64,000 nucleotides of DNA, taken from Arcobacter arenosus (lineage in GTDB: Bacteria; Campylobacterota; Campylobacteria; Campylobacterales; Arcobacteraceae). Each line of letters starts with the position of its first letter. Positions within the stretch are counted from its first letter, which is position 1. A program made the translations under genes and the position numbers. The notes beneath the pieces were generated by a model that made no database searches, was not told where the DNA came from, and saw only the letters and a list, made by a program, of their open reading frames with translations. The stretch is from contig NZ_VANU01000001.1 in the NCBI RefSeq assembly GCF_005771535.1, positions 558,001-622,000 on the forward strand. The letters are read 5' to 3'. Positions 17,543-27,315 of the stretch are shown piece after piece.

Positions 17543-17872
17543 CTATTCCATAAATAAGCTATATGGTCTTTTTAATTCCTGATTAAATTGTGTTATAGAG
17601 ATATTTCTTCCATACCTTTTAAACTCCTTTGAATCAAAAAAAACCAAGATTGTTGGAATAGAAAATACCGAAAAATTGCTTGCTATCTCTTTATACTTAG
17701 AAGCTTCAACTTCAAAAGTTTTAATCTTTGGAAAATTTTCTAAAATTTCAGATTCTATTTTTGGTTTTAAAACTTTACAAACGGAACAATCAACACCAGA
17801 AAAGTATACAAGTAAAGCATCCTCTTCACTTATATACTTATCTAGTTCTTCCTTACTTGTTAATCTCTTCAT
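17543..17872 (-). CDS. thioredoxin-like protein
   Basis: A 109-aa thioredoxin-fold protein without a signal peptide. The redox motif is C29-S-V-C32 in GVDCSVCKVLKP, and the cis-proline lies in FSIPTILVFF. CSVC differs from the usual CGPC, so its redox potential and partner may differ. The start overlaps the end of the DUF1538 transporter gene by 20 bp, which indicates coupling. It may serve the neighbouring haem protein or be a general cytosolic reductant. Confidence 0.78.
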   Translation of the reverse strand: MKRLTSKEELDKYISEEDALLVYFSGVDCSVCKVLKPKIESEILENFPKIKTFEVEASKYKEIASNFSVFSIPTILVFFDSKEFKRYGRNISITQFNQELKRPYSLFME

Positions 17873-19880
17873 GAACTACTGCTGTCTCTTTAAACTTTTC
17901 TGTTAATTTTTCCTCTTCTTGTCTAATCAACTCTTCACTATCAAGATTCTTATGGTCTTTTCTATTTACAAAGATATCATGTCTACTTAAACTAATCCCT
18001 TTCATATGGGTTAATGGGAAGGCAAAGGCAATACCTTTTCCTGTAGTTGTAATATGTAAAGAGTGAATAATCGATTTAATAACAGGATTAACCATACTTT
18101 GAGGTAAAAGGAATAATAACATTACATCATTTGCTTCAAAGCCAGACCTATAAAAGTTATCAATTTTTCCAAGACCAATACCGTCTGCTCTTAATACAGT
18201 AACCCCTGGAGCACCCGCTTTACTAGCAGCTTGGATAGCATCAATTTTTTTCTCTTTTGGAACTAAGATAACAACTGCTGAAAAGTCCATTGGTAAAGAG
18301 TGTCGTCTATCACTACCATCAATATTTACAGTTGCTAAATCCATATTTTCTGCATCGATTAAGGCATCCCTTAAGATATTTGCAGCTTCAATTTCAGTAT
18401 CAGATTTAACTCCAAGTTTTTCAGTTATAACCCCATAAAGCATAACCGTAATCATTGGAAATAATGAAGCAAAAGCAATAAGTCCAAAACCATCAATAAG
18501 GGGACTTCGTCCTTCAATATTTGTAGCAAGTCCAATACCAAGTGCAGCAACTAAAGGAACAGTTACAGTTGAAGTTGTAACCCCACCACTATCATATGCA
18601 ATAGGGATAATATATTTTGGAGCAATAAAAGTAAGAACGATTACTAAAATATACCCAAAAATAATATAGTAATGAATATGTCCACCATCAACAATTCTAA
18701 AAGCACCTAGAGCAATACCAATAGCAACACCACCTGCTACGAATACTCTTAAAGCAAAATCGTTAATCTTACCATCAGATATCTCTCTAGCTTTTTTAGC
18801 AATTGCCATAAGTGCAGGTTCTGCCATAGTTGTTGAAAAACCAATTGCAAAAGCAAAGGCATAAATTACAAATACAGAATCTCTTTTTGTAAGTTGATAA
18901 GCCATAGTCTCACCAAGAGAGAATAGACCCATCTCAAGTCCAAGAATAAATGCATATAAACCAATAATTACAAGAAAAAATCCAAAAAATACTGTTTTGA
19001 TTTTTTCAATTCTTTTTTTGATAACACCATACTGAAAAAATAGAATAATTAATAAAATAGGTGCAACATCTTTAACAACTGCAATTATTCCAGTAATAAT
19101 TGATTGAACACTAATATCTGCTGTTGAAGATACAGTTGCTTCAACTACAACTTGAGCAACATCTTTTGCATCAACTAAATTATATACTGCAATTCCATAA
19201 ATCTGAACAAATATCATTGGAGTTAATGAAGCAAAGGCAATAAGACCGAATCCATCTACAACAGGATTTCTTCCTTTAATAGATGAAGCTAAACCAATAC
19301 CAAGGGCAGCAACTAATGGAACGGTTACGGTTGAAGTGGTAACACCACCAAGGTCATATGCAAGTCCAATTATCTCTTGTGGTGCAAAAAATGTTACACC
19401 AACTACAGCAATATATCCTGCAATAATATAATAATGAATTGGGTGGCCTTTATAAATTCTAAAGACACCTAAGAAGATAGCAAACCCTACTGAACCAGCA
19501 ACAACCAATCTTAAAATTGTTGCATCAATTCTTCCACTAGAAATGGAAGCTGCTTTATCAGCAATAACAGCAAGGGCAGGCTCTGCAATAGTTGTACCAA
19601 AACCTATTAAGAAACCGAAAACTAATACCCATTTCATGTTCCCATATTTTGCAAAATCTCTAGCAAGCCCTTCACCAACAGGAAACACACCAATTTCTAG
19701 ACCTTGTAAAAAAATTGCTAAACCAACACCAACAATACCTAATCCAATTGCTGTACTAACCCATCCTTCAGGAACTGCTTGAATAATAGCAAGTTGAAAA
19801 AATAAGATTACAATAATAATAGGTAATAAATCTCGAAAAGACTCTTTCAATAATTTTAGAAAGAAATTAAATTGAGTCAT
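17853..19880 (-). CDS. DUF1538 membrane transporter with C-terminal PII-like domain
   Basis: A 675-aa protein built of two homologous membrane halves (about 1-240 and 255-500), each carrying GGVTTSTVTVPLVAALGIG and DGFGLIAFASL. After a linker, residues ~525-640 read as a PII-like sensor: AVVILVPKEKK as strand one, then AASKAGAPGVTVLRADGIG, like the PII helix and T-loop base, then VNPVIKSIIHSL and GKGIAFAFPLTHM. PII domains bind nucleotides and control transporters, so the tail probably gates this permease. Substrate unknown. AAGGGGAAAG precedes the ATG. Confidence 0.82.
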   Translation of the reverse strand: MTQFNFFLKLLKESFRDLLPIIIVILFFQLAIIQAVPEGWVSTAIGLGIVGVGLAIFLQGLEIGVFPVGEGLARDFAKYGNMKWVLVFGFLIGFGTTIAEPALAVIADKAASISSGRIDATILRLVVAGSVGFAIFLGVFRIYKGHPIHYYIIAGYIAVVGVTFFAPQEIIGLAYDLGGVTTSTVTVPLVAALGIGLASSIKGRNPVVDGFGLIAFASLTPMIFVQIYGIAVYNLVDAKDVAQVVVEATVSSTADISVQSIITGIIAVVKDVAPILLIILFFQYGVIKKRIEKIKTVFFGFFLVIIGLYAFILGLEMGLFSLGETMAYQLTKRDSVFVIYAFAFAIGFSTTMAEPALMAIAKKAREISDGKINDFALRVFVAGGVAIGIALGAFRIVDGGHIHYYIIFGYILVIVLTFIAPKYIIPIAYDSGGVTTSTVTVPLVAALGIGLATNIEGRSPLIDGFGLIAFASLFPMITVMLYGVITEKLGVKSDTEIEAANILRDALIDAENMDLATVNIDGSDRRHSLPMDFSAVVILVPKEKKIDAIQAASKAGAPGVTVLRADGIGLGKIDNFYRSGFEANDVMLLFLLPQSMVNPVIKSIIHSLHITTTGKGIAFAFPLTHMKGISLSRHDIFVNRKDHKNLDSEELIRQEEEKLTEKFKETAVVHEEINK

Positions 19881-19991
19881 AAAACTTTCCCCTTCGTCAT
19901 AACTTATAATATTTTATTATTTTTTTTCAAAGTAACTACTGAAAGTTATTTAAGTAAAATTTTTTTATTTTGAATTTAATATATTTTTAAG

Positions 19992-20018
19992 TTAATAGGT
20001 AGCTTTTGCTACCTATTA
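19992..20018 (-). terminator. terminator hairpin after leuA
   Basis: AATAGGTAGC (19994-20003) pairs perfectly with GCTACCTATT (20008-20017) around a TTTT loop, directly after the leuA stop on the minus strand. The remaining gap up to 19880 is AT-rich and holds the likely promoter of the DUF1538 gene (TATTATAAG near 19910). Confidence 0.65.
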
Positions 20019-20019
20019 T

Positions 20020-21573
20020 TTACACTTGATGTTCTGTTTTTTTAGATAATCTTTCTTTTTGAGAAAGGTAAGAGTTAACTGCACCTAAATATGCTTTTGC
20101 AGTTGCAAGCATTGTATCTATGCTTAATCCATGTCCTACAAATGATGGAGTATTTTTGTCAAATACAATTCTTGTTGTAACTTTTGCTAAAGCATCTTTA
20201 CCTTCTGTTACAGAAGTTACATTATAACTTTGTAAATCACCAGAAATTCCAGTTAATCTATCAATTGTTTTAAAGATTGCGTCCATTGTTCCATCACCAA
20301 TATTTGCATCACTTAAAATCTCATCATTATGTTTAATTGTAACTGCTGCCATTGGAGTACCAGATGAACAATCGGAAATTTGTAAACCAATTAATTCATA
20401 AGTTTTGTCTTGGTTTAAAGACTCATCAGTAATTAACATTCTTACATCATCATCAGTAACTTCTTTTTTCTTATCAGCTAATACTTTAAATCTTTCAAAA
20501 GCTGCATTTAACTCTTCATCAGTAACTTTATCAAAACCTAAATGATTGATTTTATCCCTAAATGCAGCTCTACCACTGTGTTTTCCTAAAATTAATGTAG
20601 AATCTTTAAATACACCTACATCTTCAGGTTTCATAATCTCATATGTTTCTTGATGTTTTAAAACACCATCTTGGTGAATTCCACTTTCGTGAGCAAAGGC
20701 ATTTTTACCAACAATAGCTTTATTTTGTTGTGGTTCAACACCTGTAATTGTTGCAACTAATCTTGATGTTGGGTAAATCTCCGGAGTATTAATAGTCGTA
20801 TATAAATCACCAAAAGCATCTTTTCTAGTTTTAATAGCCATAACTGCTTCTTCTAAAGAAGAGTTACCTGCTCTTTCACCTAAACCATTGATTGTAACTT
20901 CTATTTGCCTTGCACCATTTTGAACTGCAGCTAAAGTATTCGCTGTTGCTAAACCTAAATCGTTGTGATTGTGAACTGAAATTCTTGCTCTATCTCCAGC
21001 AAAATCAGATAATTCTTTAACCATTGCACCTAACTCAGTTGGCAATCTATATCCAACTGTATCAGGTAAGTTAATTGTTGAAGCTCCAGCTGCAATTACT
21101 GCATCCATAACCTCTTTCATAAATGAGATTTCAGAACGTCCAGCATCTTCTAAAGAAAACTCTACATCATCAACAAATGTTCTTGCATATTCAACAGCAT
21201 GGATTGCTCTTTTTATAACTTCATCTGGTTCCATTTTTAATTTGTACTTCATATGAATTGGAGAAGTAGCAATAAATGTATGAATTCTATGTAATGGAGC
21301 TTTTGAAACTGCTAAACCTGATTGTTTAATATCAGTTTCAATTGCTCTAGATAAAGAACAGATTGAAGAATTTTTAACAATCTCTGCAATTCTACTAACA
21401 GCATCAAAATCACCTGGACTTGCCGCTGCAAAACCTGCCTCAATTACATCTACACCTAATTTTTCTAATTGTAAAGCAACTTTAATTTTCTCTTCTGTAT
21501 TCATAGAACAACCAGGAGATTGTTCCCCATCTCTTAAAGTTGTATCAAAAACTATAATTTTATTTTTATCCAT
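20020..21573 (-). CDS. leuA: 2-isopropylmalate synthase
   Basis: First committed step of leucine synthesis: condensation of acetyl-CoA with 2-oxoisovalerate. The catalytic TIM barrel opens with [13 protein letters not shown], and the metal-binding HNHNDLG is present. NGLGERAGN marks the active-site region. The C-terminal ~130 residues form the LeuA regulatory domain that gives leucine feedback. The 517-aa length is full. AAAAGG precedes the ATG. No leuBCD genes are adjacent. Confidence 0.95.
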   Translation of the reverse strand: MDKNKIIVFDTTLRDGEQSPGCSMNTEEKIKVALQLEKLGVDVIEAGFAAASPGDFDAVSRIAEIVKNSSICSLSRAIETDIKQSGLAVSKAPLHRIHTFIATSPIHMKYKLKMEPDEVIKRAIHAVEYARTFVDDVEFSLEDAGRSEISFMKEVMDAVIAAGASTINLPDTVGYRLPTELGAMVKELSDFAGDRARISVHNHNDLGLATANTLAAVQNGARQIEVTINGLGERAGNSSLEEAVMAIKTRKDAFGDLYTTINTPEIYPTSRLVATITGVEPQQNKAIVGKNAFAHESGIHQDGVLKHQETYEIMKPEDVGVFKDSTLILGKHSGRAAFRDKINHLGFDKVTDEELNAAFERFKVLADKKKEVTDDDVRMLITDESLNQDKTYELIGLQISDCSSGTPMAAVTIKHNDEILSDANIGDGTMDAIFKTIDRLTGISGDLQSYNVTSVTEGKDALAKVTTRIVFDKNTPSFVGHGLSIDTMLATAKAYLGAVNSYLSQKERLSKKTEHQV

Positions 21574-21599
21574 TGTTATTACCTTTTAAAAAGTCGATT

Positions 21600-21605
21600 A
21601 TTATA
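21600..21605 (-). promoter_or_regulatory. -10 box of leuA
   Basis: Minus-strand TATAAT 26 bases before the leuA start. No convincing -35. The rest of the 21,574-21,812 gap is AT-rich with no ORF that I can support. Confidence 0.4.
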
Positions 21606-21812
21606 TCTTTTTTTGTATAAAAAAAGAAAAACTGTATTTTGATTATTTTAAATATTTGTTATTAAATATTAGAGTGGTTTTGTAAGAAGTAGCAGAGAGT
21701 TAACACTTTTTATGAAATGGTTATTATAAAAATTAAATATTTTCATTGTACTCTCCTATAAATTTTAAAGTTAGAAATTATAATGTGTTTATTTCTCTTT
21801 GTCAAGCATTTA

Positions 21813-22403
21813 TTATTTTATTGCTAAAATAGTAATACCTGATTCTACTTTTTGTCCTATTTTTAAGTCAGTTTTATAACTTTCATCTAAAGTGATTATT
21901 ACTTGCCCATTTAAAAATGTTCCTATTTTTTCACCTTTGATGAATTTATCTTTTTTTTCTATTTCAATTGAATCATTAAATAAAGATGAAACAATTTGCA
22001 TACTTGTATCTTTATATTCAAAGATTGCTTGACTGTTAAGTTTTTTAGATTTAAGTGAAGATAAAACTAAATTCAAACCATATCTGATTTGTGTTTTTGT
22101 AAGTCCTGAGTCTAAACTTCTTAATATATGAGAATCACATAAAGAAACATCAATATAGATAATTTTTTTAAAATCTTTTACATCAATAGCTGAAATTTTT
22201 CCTGATATAGGTGCATATATTTTATTTTTTTCTAAAGTATTTAAATCAATATATTTATACCTATAGGCATAAATAAAAAAGATAAATGAAGCAAAAGAGA
22301 TAAAGGCTAAAAGGCCACACTCTAAAATTGTAAAAAACAAAAAGGCAATAAATGCCACTAAAATTTTTTGATATCCCTCTTTTGCTATCATATTATCAAA
22401 CAT
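21813..22403 (-). CDS. phosphatidylserine decarboxylase-related membrane protein, catalytic site absent
   Basis: A 196-aa protein with one or two TM segments (about 14-45). Then comes a domain like phosphatidylserine decarboxylase: YAPISGKISAID matches the family start, and DVSLCDSHILRSLDSG matches the region with the catalytic His. Active enzymes cleave themselves at a Gly-Ser in an LGST or GS motif near the C-terminus; the matching place here reads GTFLNGQVI, with no serine. It is therefore unlikely to be a pyruvoyl decarboxylase. Its place after prmA and ftsH matches the equivalent Campylobacter gene as I recall it; the pssA gene that follows there is missing here. Confidence 0.65.
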   Translation of the reverse strand: MFDNMIAKEGYQKILVAFIAFLFFTILECGLLAFISFASFIFFIYAYRYKYIDLNTLEKNKIYAPISGKISAIDVKDFKKIIYIDVSLCDSHILRSLDSGLTKTQIRYGLNLVLSSLKSKKLNSQAIFEYKDTSMQIVSSLFNDSIEIEKKDKFIKGEKIGTFLNGQVIITLDESYKTDLKIGQKVESGITILAIK

Positions 22404-22405
22404 AA

Positions 22406-24490
22406 TTATTCTTTTTTACCTTCATTGTTTTCAGATACATCTTCTGAAGTTTCAACATTTTCTTCATCATTCTCAGTTGTATCTAAATTTTTTTCTTCTA
22501 ATTCGTCATTAGGTGTATGAGGATCTTTTTCTTCATTTGTTTCTTCATCAATTGCACCTGAGTGTAAGTCTTCATCTTCAAAAACTTCTCCACCATGGGC
22601 TTTAATTAATTCTCTAACTCTTGCTCCTGAAATAACTTCAACATCAAGAAGCTCAGCTGTCATCTCTTCAATTGCATCTCTATTATCTTCTAAAGATTTT
22701 AATACAGCTTCATATCTCTCATTTAAAATATTTATAATAAACTCATCAAGTTTTTTTGCCATATCATCAGAAAAATCTTTATGTGATTGTCCACCTAAGA
22801 ATTGATTAGTTCTTTTTTCTAAAACCATAAGACCTGCAATATCACTCATTCCATATACAGAAGCCATAGATTTAATAATATCAGTTGCTCTTTCTAGGTC
22901 ATTTCCTGCACCTGTACTTATTTCACCAATAAACACTTGTTCTGCGGCTCGACCCCCAAGTAATACATCAACTTCCGCTATAAGTTCATGTTTTTGCATT
23001 AAATATTTATTTTCTTCTGGAGTATTTAATGTATATCCTAATGCGGCAAGACCTCTTGGAACAATTGATACTTTATTAACTTTTTTAGCACCTTTTGTAA
23101 TTTCTGCAATTACAGCGTGTCCAGATTCATGGTATGCAACAATCTTTCTCTCTTTTGGAGAGATTCTTCTTGATTTCTTTTCAAGTCCTGCAATTTGTCT
23201 TTCAACTGCTTCTTTAAAATCAGAAGCTGTTACTTCATCTTTATTATGTCTACCAGCTAATAATGCTGCTTCATTAACAATGTTTGCTAAATCTGCTCCT
23301 GCAAGTCCTGCAGTCATTTTTGCAACTTCAATTAAATCAACATCTTTACCTAATTTAACTTTTTTAATATGAACTTGTAAAATCTCTTTTCTACCTTCAA
23401 AATCAGGCTTATCAACTAAAACTTGTCTATCAAATCTACCAGGTCTTAATAATGCTGGGTCAAGAACTTCTGGTCTATTTGTTGCAGCTAAAACAATAAC
23501 AGGTGCAGCTTCTGTTGAGAAACCATCCATTTCAGCAAGTAACTGATTTAAAGTTTGTTCCCTTTCATCATTTCCACCCATTGGTCCACCACTTGCTCTA
23601 CTTTTACCAATAGCATCAATTTCATCAATGAAGATAATTGCAGGTGCAACTTTTTTTGCTTGTTCAAATAAATCTCTAACTCTTGATGCTCCAACACCCA
23701 CAAACATCTCAATAAATGCAGAACCAGATACAGATAAGAATTCAACATCTGCTTCCCCTGCTACTGCTTTTGCAAGTAAAGTTTTACCAGTACCTGGAGG
23801 TCCTACTAAAAGAACACCTTTTGGAATTTGTGCTCCAAGTTTAATATATCTTTCTGGGTCAGAAAGGAAATCAACAACCTCTTGAACCTCTTCTTTTGCT
23901 TCTACGTTTCCTGCCATATCATCAAATTTTACATTTGGTTTTTCAGAATTAATCATTTTTTTAGAGCTTCCAATTCCAAGGATTCCCCCTGAACCTCCAC
24001 CCATTGATTTTGACATTCTTTTTGCTAAGAACATCCAAATTGCAAAGAAAATAAAAATTGGTAATACCCATCCAAAAAGAATATCTGCTATTAAATTTTC
24101 TTCATTAATTCCACCATACGCAATACCTTTTTGCTCTAAACTTGGAATTAAAGTTTCATCAGGAACAACTCTTCTTGCTGTATAAGTTGTAACTTTTCCA
24201 CCAGAAGGTTTACTAACAGCTTTAATTTGTGTGTTACCAATACCAACATACTCAATTTGACCATTTTCAATCAATTTCTTTAAATCTGAATATGGAACAG
24301 TTTTTTTAGCAGCTTGTCCAAATGCAGACGAACTTGTTTGTGTACCCATAGGGCTTGAACTTCCCTCTGGGAAAATTGCTTTAAACACAAAAATTGTAAC
24401 TATAGAAAAAATTACAAATACTAAAAGTGGATTATTATTGAAAAAATTATTGTTATTATCTCCACTATTTTTGTTATTTCTGTCTTTCAT
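22406..24490 (-). CDS. ftsH: ATP-dependent zinc metalloprotease FtsH
   Basis: A membrane-anchored AAA+ protease for quality control of membrane and cytosolic proteins. TM helices at about 20-38 and 137-158 flank the periplasmic domain. Walker A is GPPGTGKT, Walker B IIFIDEIDA, then the SRH region ATNRPEVLDPALLRPGRFD. The zinc site is HESGH. The 694-aa length includes a long acidic tail (from ~640) rich in Glu, Asn and Asp. It sits between prmA and the decarboxylase-like gene with tiny gaps. Confidence 0.97.
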   Translation of the reverse strand: MKDRNNKNSGDNNNNFFNNNPLLVFVIFSIVTIFVFKAIFPEGSSSPMGTQTSSSAFGQAAKKTVPYSDLKKLIENGQIEYVGIGNTQIKAVSKPSGGKVTTYTARRVVPDETLIPSLEQKGIAYGGINEENLIADILFGWVLPIFIFFAIWMFLAKRMSKSMGGGSGGILGIGSSKKMINSEKPNVKFDDMAGNVEAKEEVQEVVDFLSDPERYIKLGAQIPKGVLLVGPPGTGKTLLAKAVAGEADVEFLSVSGSAFIEMFVGVGASRVRDLFEQAKKVAPAIIFIDEIDAIGKSRASGGPMGGNDEREQTLNQLLAEMDGFSTEAAPVIVLAATNRPEVLDPALLRPGRFDRQVLVDKPDFEGRKEILQVHIKKVKLGKDVDLIEVAKMTAGLAGADLANIVNEAALLAGRHNKDEVTASDFKEAVERQIAGLEKKSRRISPKERKIVAYHESGHAVIAEITKGAKKVNKVSIVPRGLAALGYTLNTPEENKYLMQKHELIAEVDVLLGGRAAEQVFIGEISTGAGNDLERATDIIKSMASVYGMSDIAGLMVLEKRTNQFLGGQSHKDFSDDMAKKLDEFIINILNERYEAVLKSLEDNRDAIEEMTAELLDVEVISGARVRELIKAHGGEVFEDEDLHSGAIDEETNEEKDPHTPNDELEEKNLDTTENDEENVETSEDVSENNEGKKE

Positions 24491-24505
24491 TAAATATAAC
24501 TCCCT

Positions 24506-25312
24506 TTATTTTTTAAATACAACAGTAACCCATTCATTTTTTTGAATAAGTTCTAATTGTTCTAAGTCTTGAAATTTCCTTAAAACCTTATCAATATGTT
24601 TATCCAATATCCCTGATACAATTAAAATACCATCTTCATTTAAGCATTTCTTTAAATCATTTGATATAAAAACTAAAACATCTGCAACTATGTTTGCAAT
24701 AACTACATCATATTTTTTTGTTGCATTGTTTGCACTACCTAACCAAGAATTATCAAAAGTCTCATTATTTAATTCAAAATTTGATTTTGTATCTTTTACA
24801 CAAACTTCATCTGTATCACATACATCAACTGTAGCACCTAGCTTCTTAGCAGCAAGTGCTAAAATACCACTTCCTGTACCTACATCTAAAACGTTTTTTT
24901 TCTCATCAACATATTTATTGATTGCTTCTATACAACTGTGTGTTGTTTCATGATGACCAGAACCAAAAGATAAAGCAGGGTCAATAATAATATTTATTTT
25001 ATCATCTTTAGGCTTTTCCCATGATGGTCTTATATAAAATCTATCAATCTCAATCGATTTTACTGATTCTTGATATTTTTTTATCCAATCAATATTCTCT
25101 TTTTTTGTTAATATAGTTTCACACTCTATATTTGCAGCTTTTGAAAACTCTTTTATTCCAAATTCTACATCACTTAAGTCTTCTTCACTTCTTGCAATAA
25201 TAGTATTATCTAACTCTTCAATTGCATCACCAGTTAAAGAAGATATAAGATCAACAAATATTTCAAAGTTTCCTGAGGGTTTAATAATTAATTCATAATA
25301 ATATTCAGACAA
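24506..25312 (-). CDS. prmA: ribosomal protein L11 methyltransferase
   Basis: A SAM-dependent methyltransferase of 268 aa. The N-terminal substrate-recognition region leads into PALSFGSGHHETT, the family signature. Motif I is VLDVGTGSGILALAA and motif IV is IVANIVADVL. It starts at a TTG with AGGAAA just upstream. Downstream ftsH begins 15 bases after its stop. Confidence 0.93.
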   Translation of the reverse strand: MSEYYYELIIKPSGNFEIFVDLISSLTGDAIEELDNTIIARSEEDLSDVEFGIKEFSKAANIECETILTKKENIDWIKKYQESVKSIEIDRFYIRPSWEKPKDDKINIIIDPALSFGSGHHETTHSCIEAINKYVDEKKNVLDVGTGSGILALAAKKLGATVDVCDTDEVCVKDTKSNFELNNETFDNSWLGSANNATKKYDVVIANIVADVLVFISNDLKKCLNEDGILIVSGILDKHIDKVLRKFQDLEQLELIQKNEWVTVVFKK

Positions 25313-25355
25313 ATATTTCCTTTTTTAAAAGTTCAATATTCTATCTAAAAAGTTT

Positions 25356-26288
25356 TTAAAAAAAGTTTTCTATCATATCACGCATAATTTGTTTATCATT
25401 TACACGATTAATAATATCTCTAAATTCAGCGGCACCTTTATAGCCTTTAGAGTAAGAGTGAAGAAGTTTTCTGAACATTATAGCACCATGTTCTCCATGA
25501 AACTTTAAAACTTCATCAAAATGTTCAAGTATAATTTCTCTTTTTTTCTGTTCAGTAATATTTTCAATACCATGTTTCAATTGATAAAAAATCCATGGCT
25601 TTCCAATTGCAGCTCTACCAATCATAAGACCATCTGCATTAGTATGGGCTAAAACATCTTTTGCTTTTTCATAGTCAGTAATATCTCCATTTGCAATAAC
25701 AGGAATTGAAACTGCTTCTTTCATAGCTTTAATTGCATCATAATCAACAGGTGCTTTATATTTACCTGCTCTAGTTCTTCCATGAACTGCAATATAATCA
25801 ACACCACAAGCTTCAACAACTTTTGCTATTTCAACTGGTATTTTTTCATTTACACCAATTCTAACTTTTGCTGTAGTGTATTGTTTTTTATTGTATTTTT
25901 TTACAGTTGTTAAAATCTCTTCAAGTTTTTTTAAATCACCTAGTAAATTTGAACCACTACCATGATTAAAAACTTTTGGAGCAGGACAACCACAATTTAA
26001 ATCAATACCATCAATACCATCAATATCATTTAGTATTTGTACTGCATCCCTAACTAACTCAGGTTTATTTCCTGCTATTTGAACAATATATGGATCTTCA
26101 GAAGGTGCTTTTTCAATCATTTTTCTTGTTTTTTCAGATTTATAAACAAGGGCATTTGATGAAATCATCTCTGATATTGTAATGTCAGCACCAAACTTTT
26201 TAACAACAGCACGAAAGGGTAAGTCAGTGTATCCAGCAAGGGGTGCCAGCACCATAAGGGGCTGGCTAAAATCTATTTTATTAGTCAT
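25356..26288 (-). CDS. dus: tRNA-dihydrouridine synthase (DusB-like)
   Basis: An FMN enzyme that reduces uridines in the tRNA D-loop. The barrel opens with VLAPLAGYTDLPFR. The catalytic Cys lies in DLNCGCPAPKV, and the phosphate-binding motifs are VHGRTRAGKY, VIANGDI and GLMIGRAAIGKPW. The 310-aa length is usual. The start lies four bases after the end of the upstream 336-aa gene, so they are probably coupled. Confidence 0.92.
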   Translation of the reverse strand: MTNKIDFSQPLMVLAPLAGYTDLPFRAVVKKFGADITISEMISSNALVYKSEKTRKMIEKAPSEDPYIVQIAGNKPELVRDAVQILNDIDGIDGIDLNCGCPAPKVFNHGSGSNLLGDLKKLEEILTTVKKYNKKQYTTAKVRIGVNEKIPVEIAKVVEACGVDYIAVHGRTRAGKYKAPVDYDAIKAMKEAVSIPVIANGDITDYEKAKDVLAHTNADGLMIGRAAIGKPWIFYQLKHGIENITEQKKREIILEHFDEVLKFHGEHGAIMFRKLLHSYSKGYKGAAEFRDIINRVNDKQIMRDMIENFF

Positions 26289-26291
26289 ATA

Positions 26292-27302
26292 TTAAATTAT
26301 AATATCATCAAGTGAGTAGTGTTTTCCAGCCTCTTTTAGATCTAAAATAGCTCTAAATGGCACCATTTCATTATCTTCATATCCACTTAAAAGATCTCTT
26401 AATTTTTCAATCATCTCAAGTTCACATAAAACATAAAAATATGCAGTTGTTGCTTCATCATTTTCATTTGATAATGTTTCAAAAAGTTCTAGTAATTTAT
26501 CTGGTGATAAAACCTCTTTGTAAAGTCTTGCTAAATTCACATACTCTTCTTGAGTGTAATTTAATGATTTTGTAATTTTTAAAATCTCTTCTTTTGTTAA
26601 ACCAAATTCGATATTTTCAATATCTTTTAAAAATAGTTTATAAGCTTTTTCTCTATCTAATTTAATATTATTATAAACTTTTTTGATTGTTGTCATTGTT
26701 TTATTTTCAACTACATTGTCAAAAGCAACATTAACAATATCAGTAGAATAGTTTGTTGATTTTTTTAGAATGTCTAGTGAAAAATCAGGTTGCTCATTCA
26801 TCTTATTAATTAGATTTTGTTTAGCTAGTTCACTATTTGGATCTAATTTAAGAGTTTTTTCATTTACATATTTTCCAGCTTTAATATCTTTAATTTGAGA
26901 AACAACTAAATTTAAACCTTCATTAGTAGAAGTAAATGTTGAATCACCAACTTCAAGTTTAAATTGCTTTAAAATTGAACTAAGATTTTTAAAACCTGGA
27001 GTTTTAAGTCTTTTTTTCTCATTTTTTTGAAGTAACATTGATTTTAAAACATCAATTATTGCTTCTTCATCTTTTATATAAGATCTATTTTTACAATAGT
27101 TTATTGAACCATAAAATAAAAGGTGTAAGACAGAAAAAATAAATAGTACTACTAGTGGAACTAGAATCCAAATTACAGTTGGTAATAAAAGTGAAAAATC
27201 TAAGAATGATAATCTATAATCTCCATTTTCAATACTGTACACATAAAGCCCAACGGCTATAATTAATAATAACGAAAATCCTATATATTTTTTAAGTCCC
27301 AC
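26292..27302 (-). CDS. membrane-anchored protein of unknown function
   Basis: A 336-aa protein with two N-terminal TM helices (about 5-23 and 37-69) and a cytoplasmic helical part of ~265 residues with many Lys/Glu. I recognise no catalytic motif. The soluble part is leucine-rich and helical, possibly repeat-like around residues 225-310 (ILKITKSLNYTQEEYVNLA, LYKEVLSPDKLLELFE). It is followed immediately by the dus gene and preceded by a DksA-like gene; this order may be conserved in relatives. No function proposed. Confidence 0.7.
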   Translation of the reverse strand: MGLKKYIGFSLLLIIAVGLYVYSIENGDYRLSFLDFSLLLPTVIWILVPLVVLFIFSVLHLLFYGSINYCKNRSYIKDEEAIIDVLKSMLLQKNEKKRLKTPGFKNLSSILKQFKLEVGDSTFTSTNEGLNLVVSQIKDIKAGKYVNEKTLKLDPNSELAKQNLINKMNEQPDFSLDILKKSTNYSTDIVNVAFDNVVENKTMTTIKKVYNNIKLDREKAYKLFLKDIENIEFGLTKEEILKITKSLNYTQEEYVNLARLYKEVLSPDKLLELFETLSNENDEATTAYFYVLCELEMIEKLRDLLSGYEDNEMVPFRAILDLKEAGKHYSLDDIII

Positions 27303-27315
27303 GCTTAATCCTTTT

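Noticed and set aside
22406-24490. Acidic FtsH tail as a separate functional domain
   Set aside because: It is low-complexity Glu/Asn sequence of the kind common at FtsH C-termini; nothing specific can be claimed.
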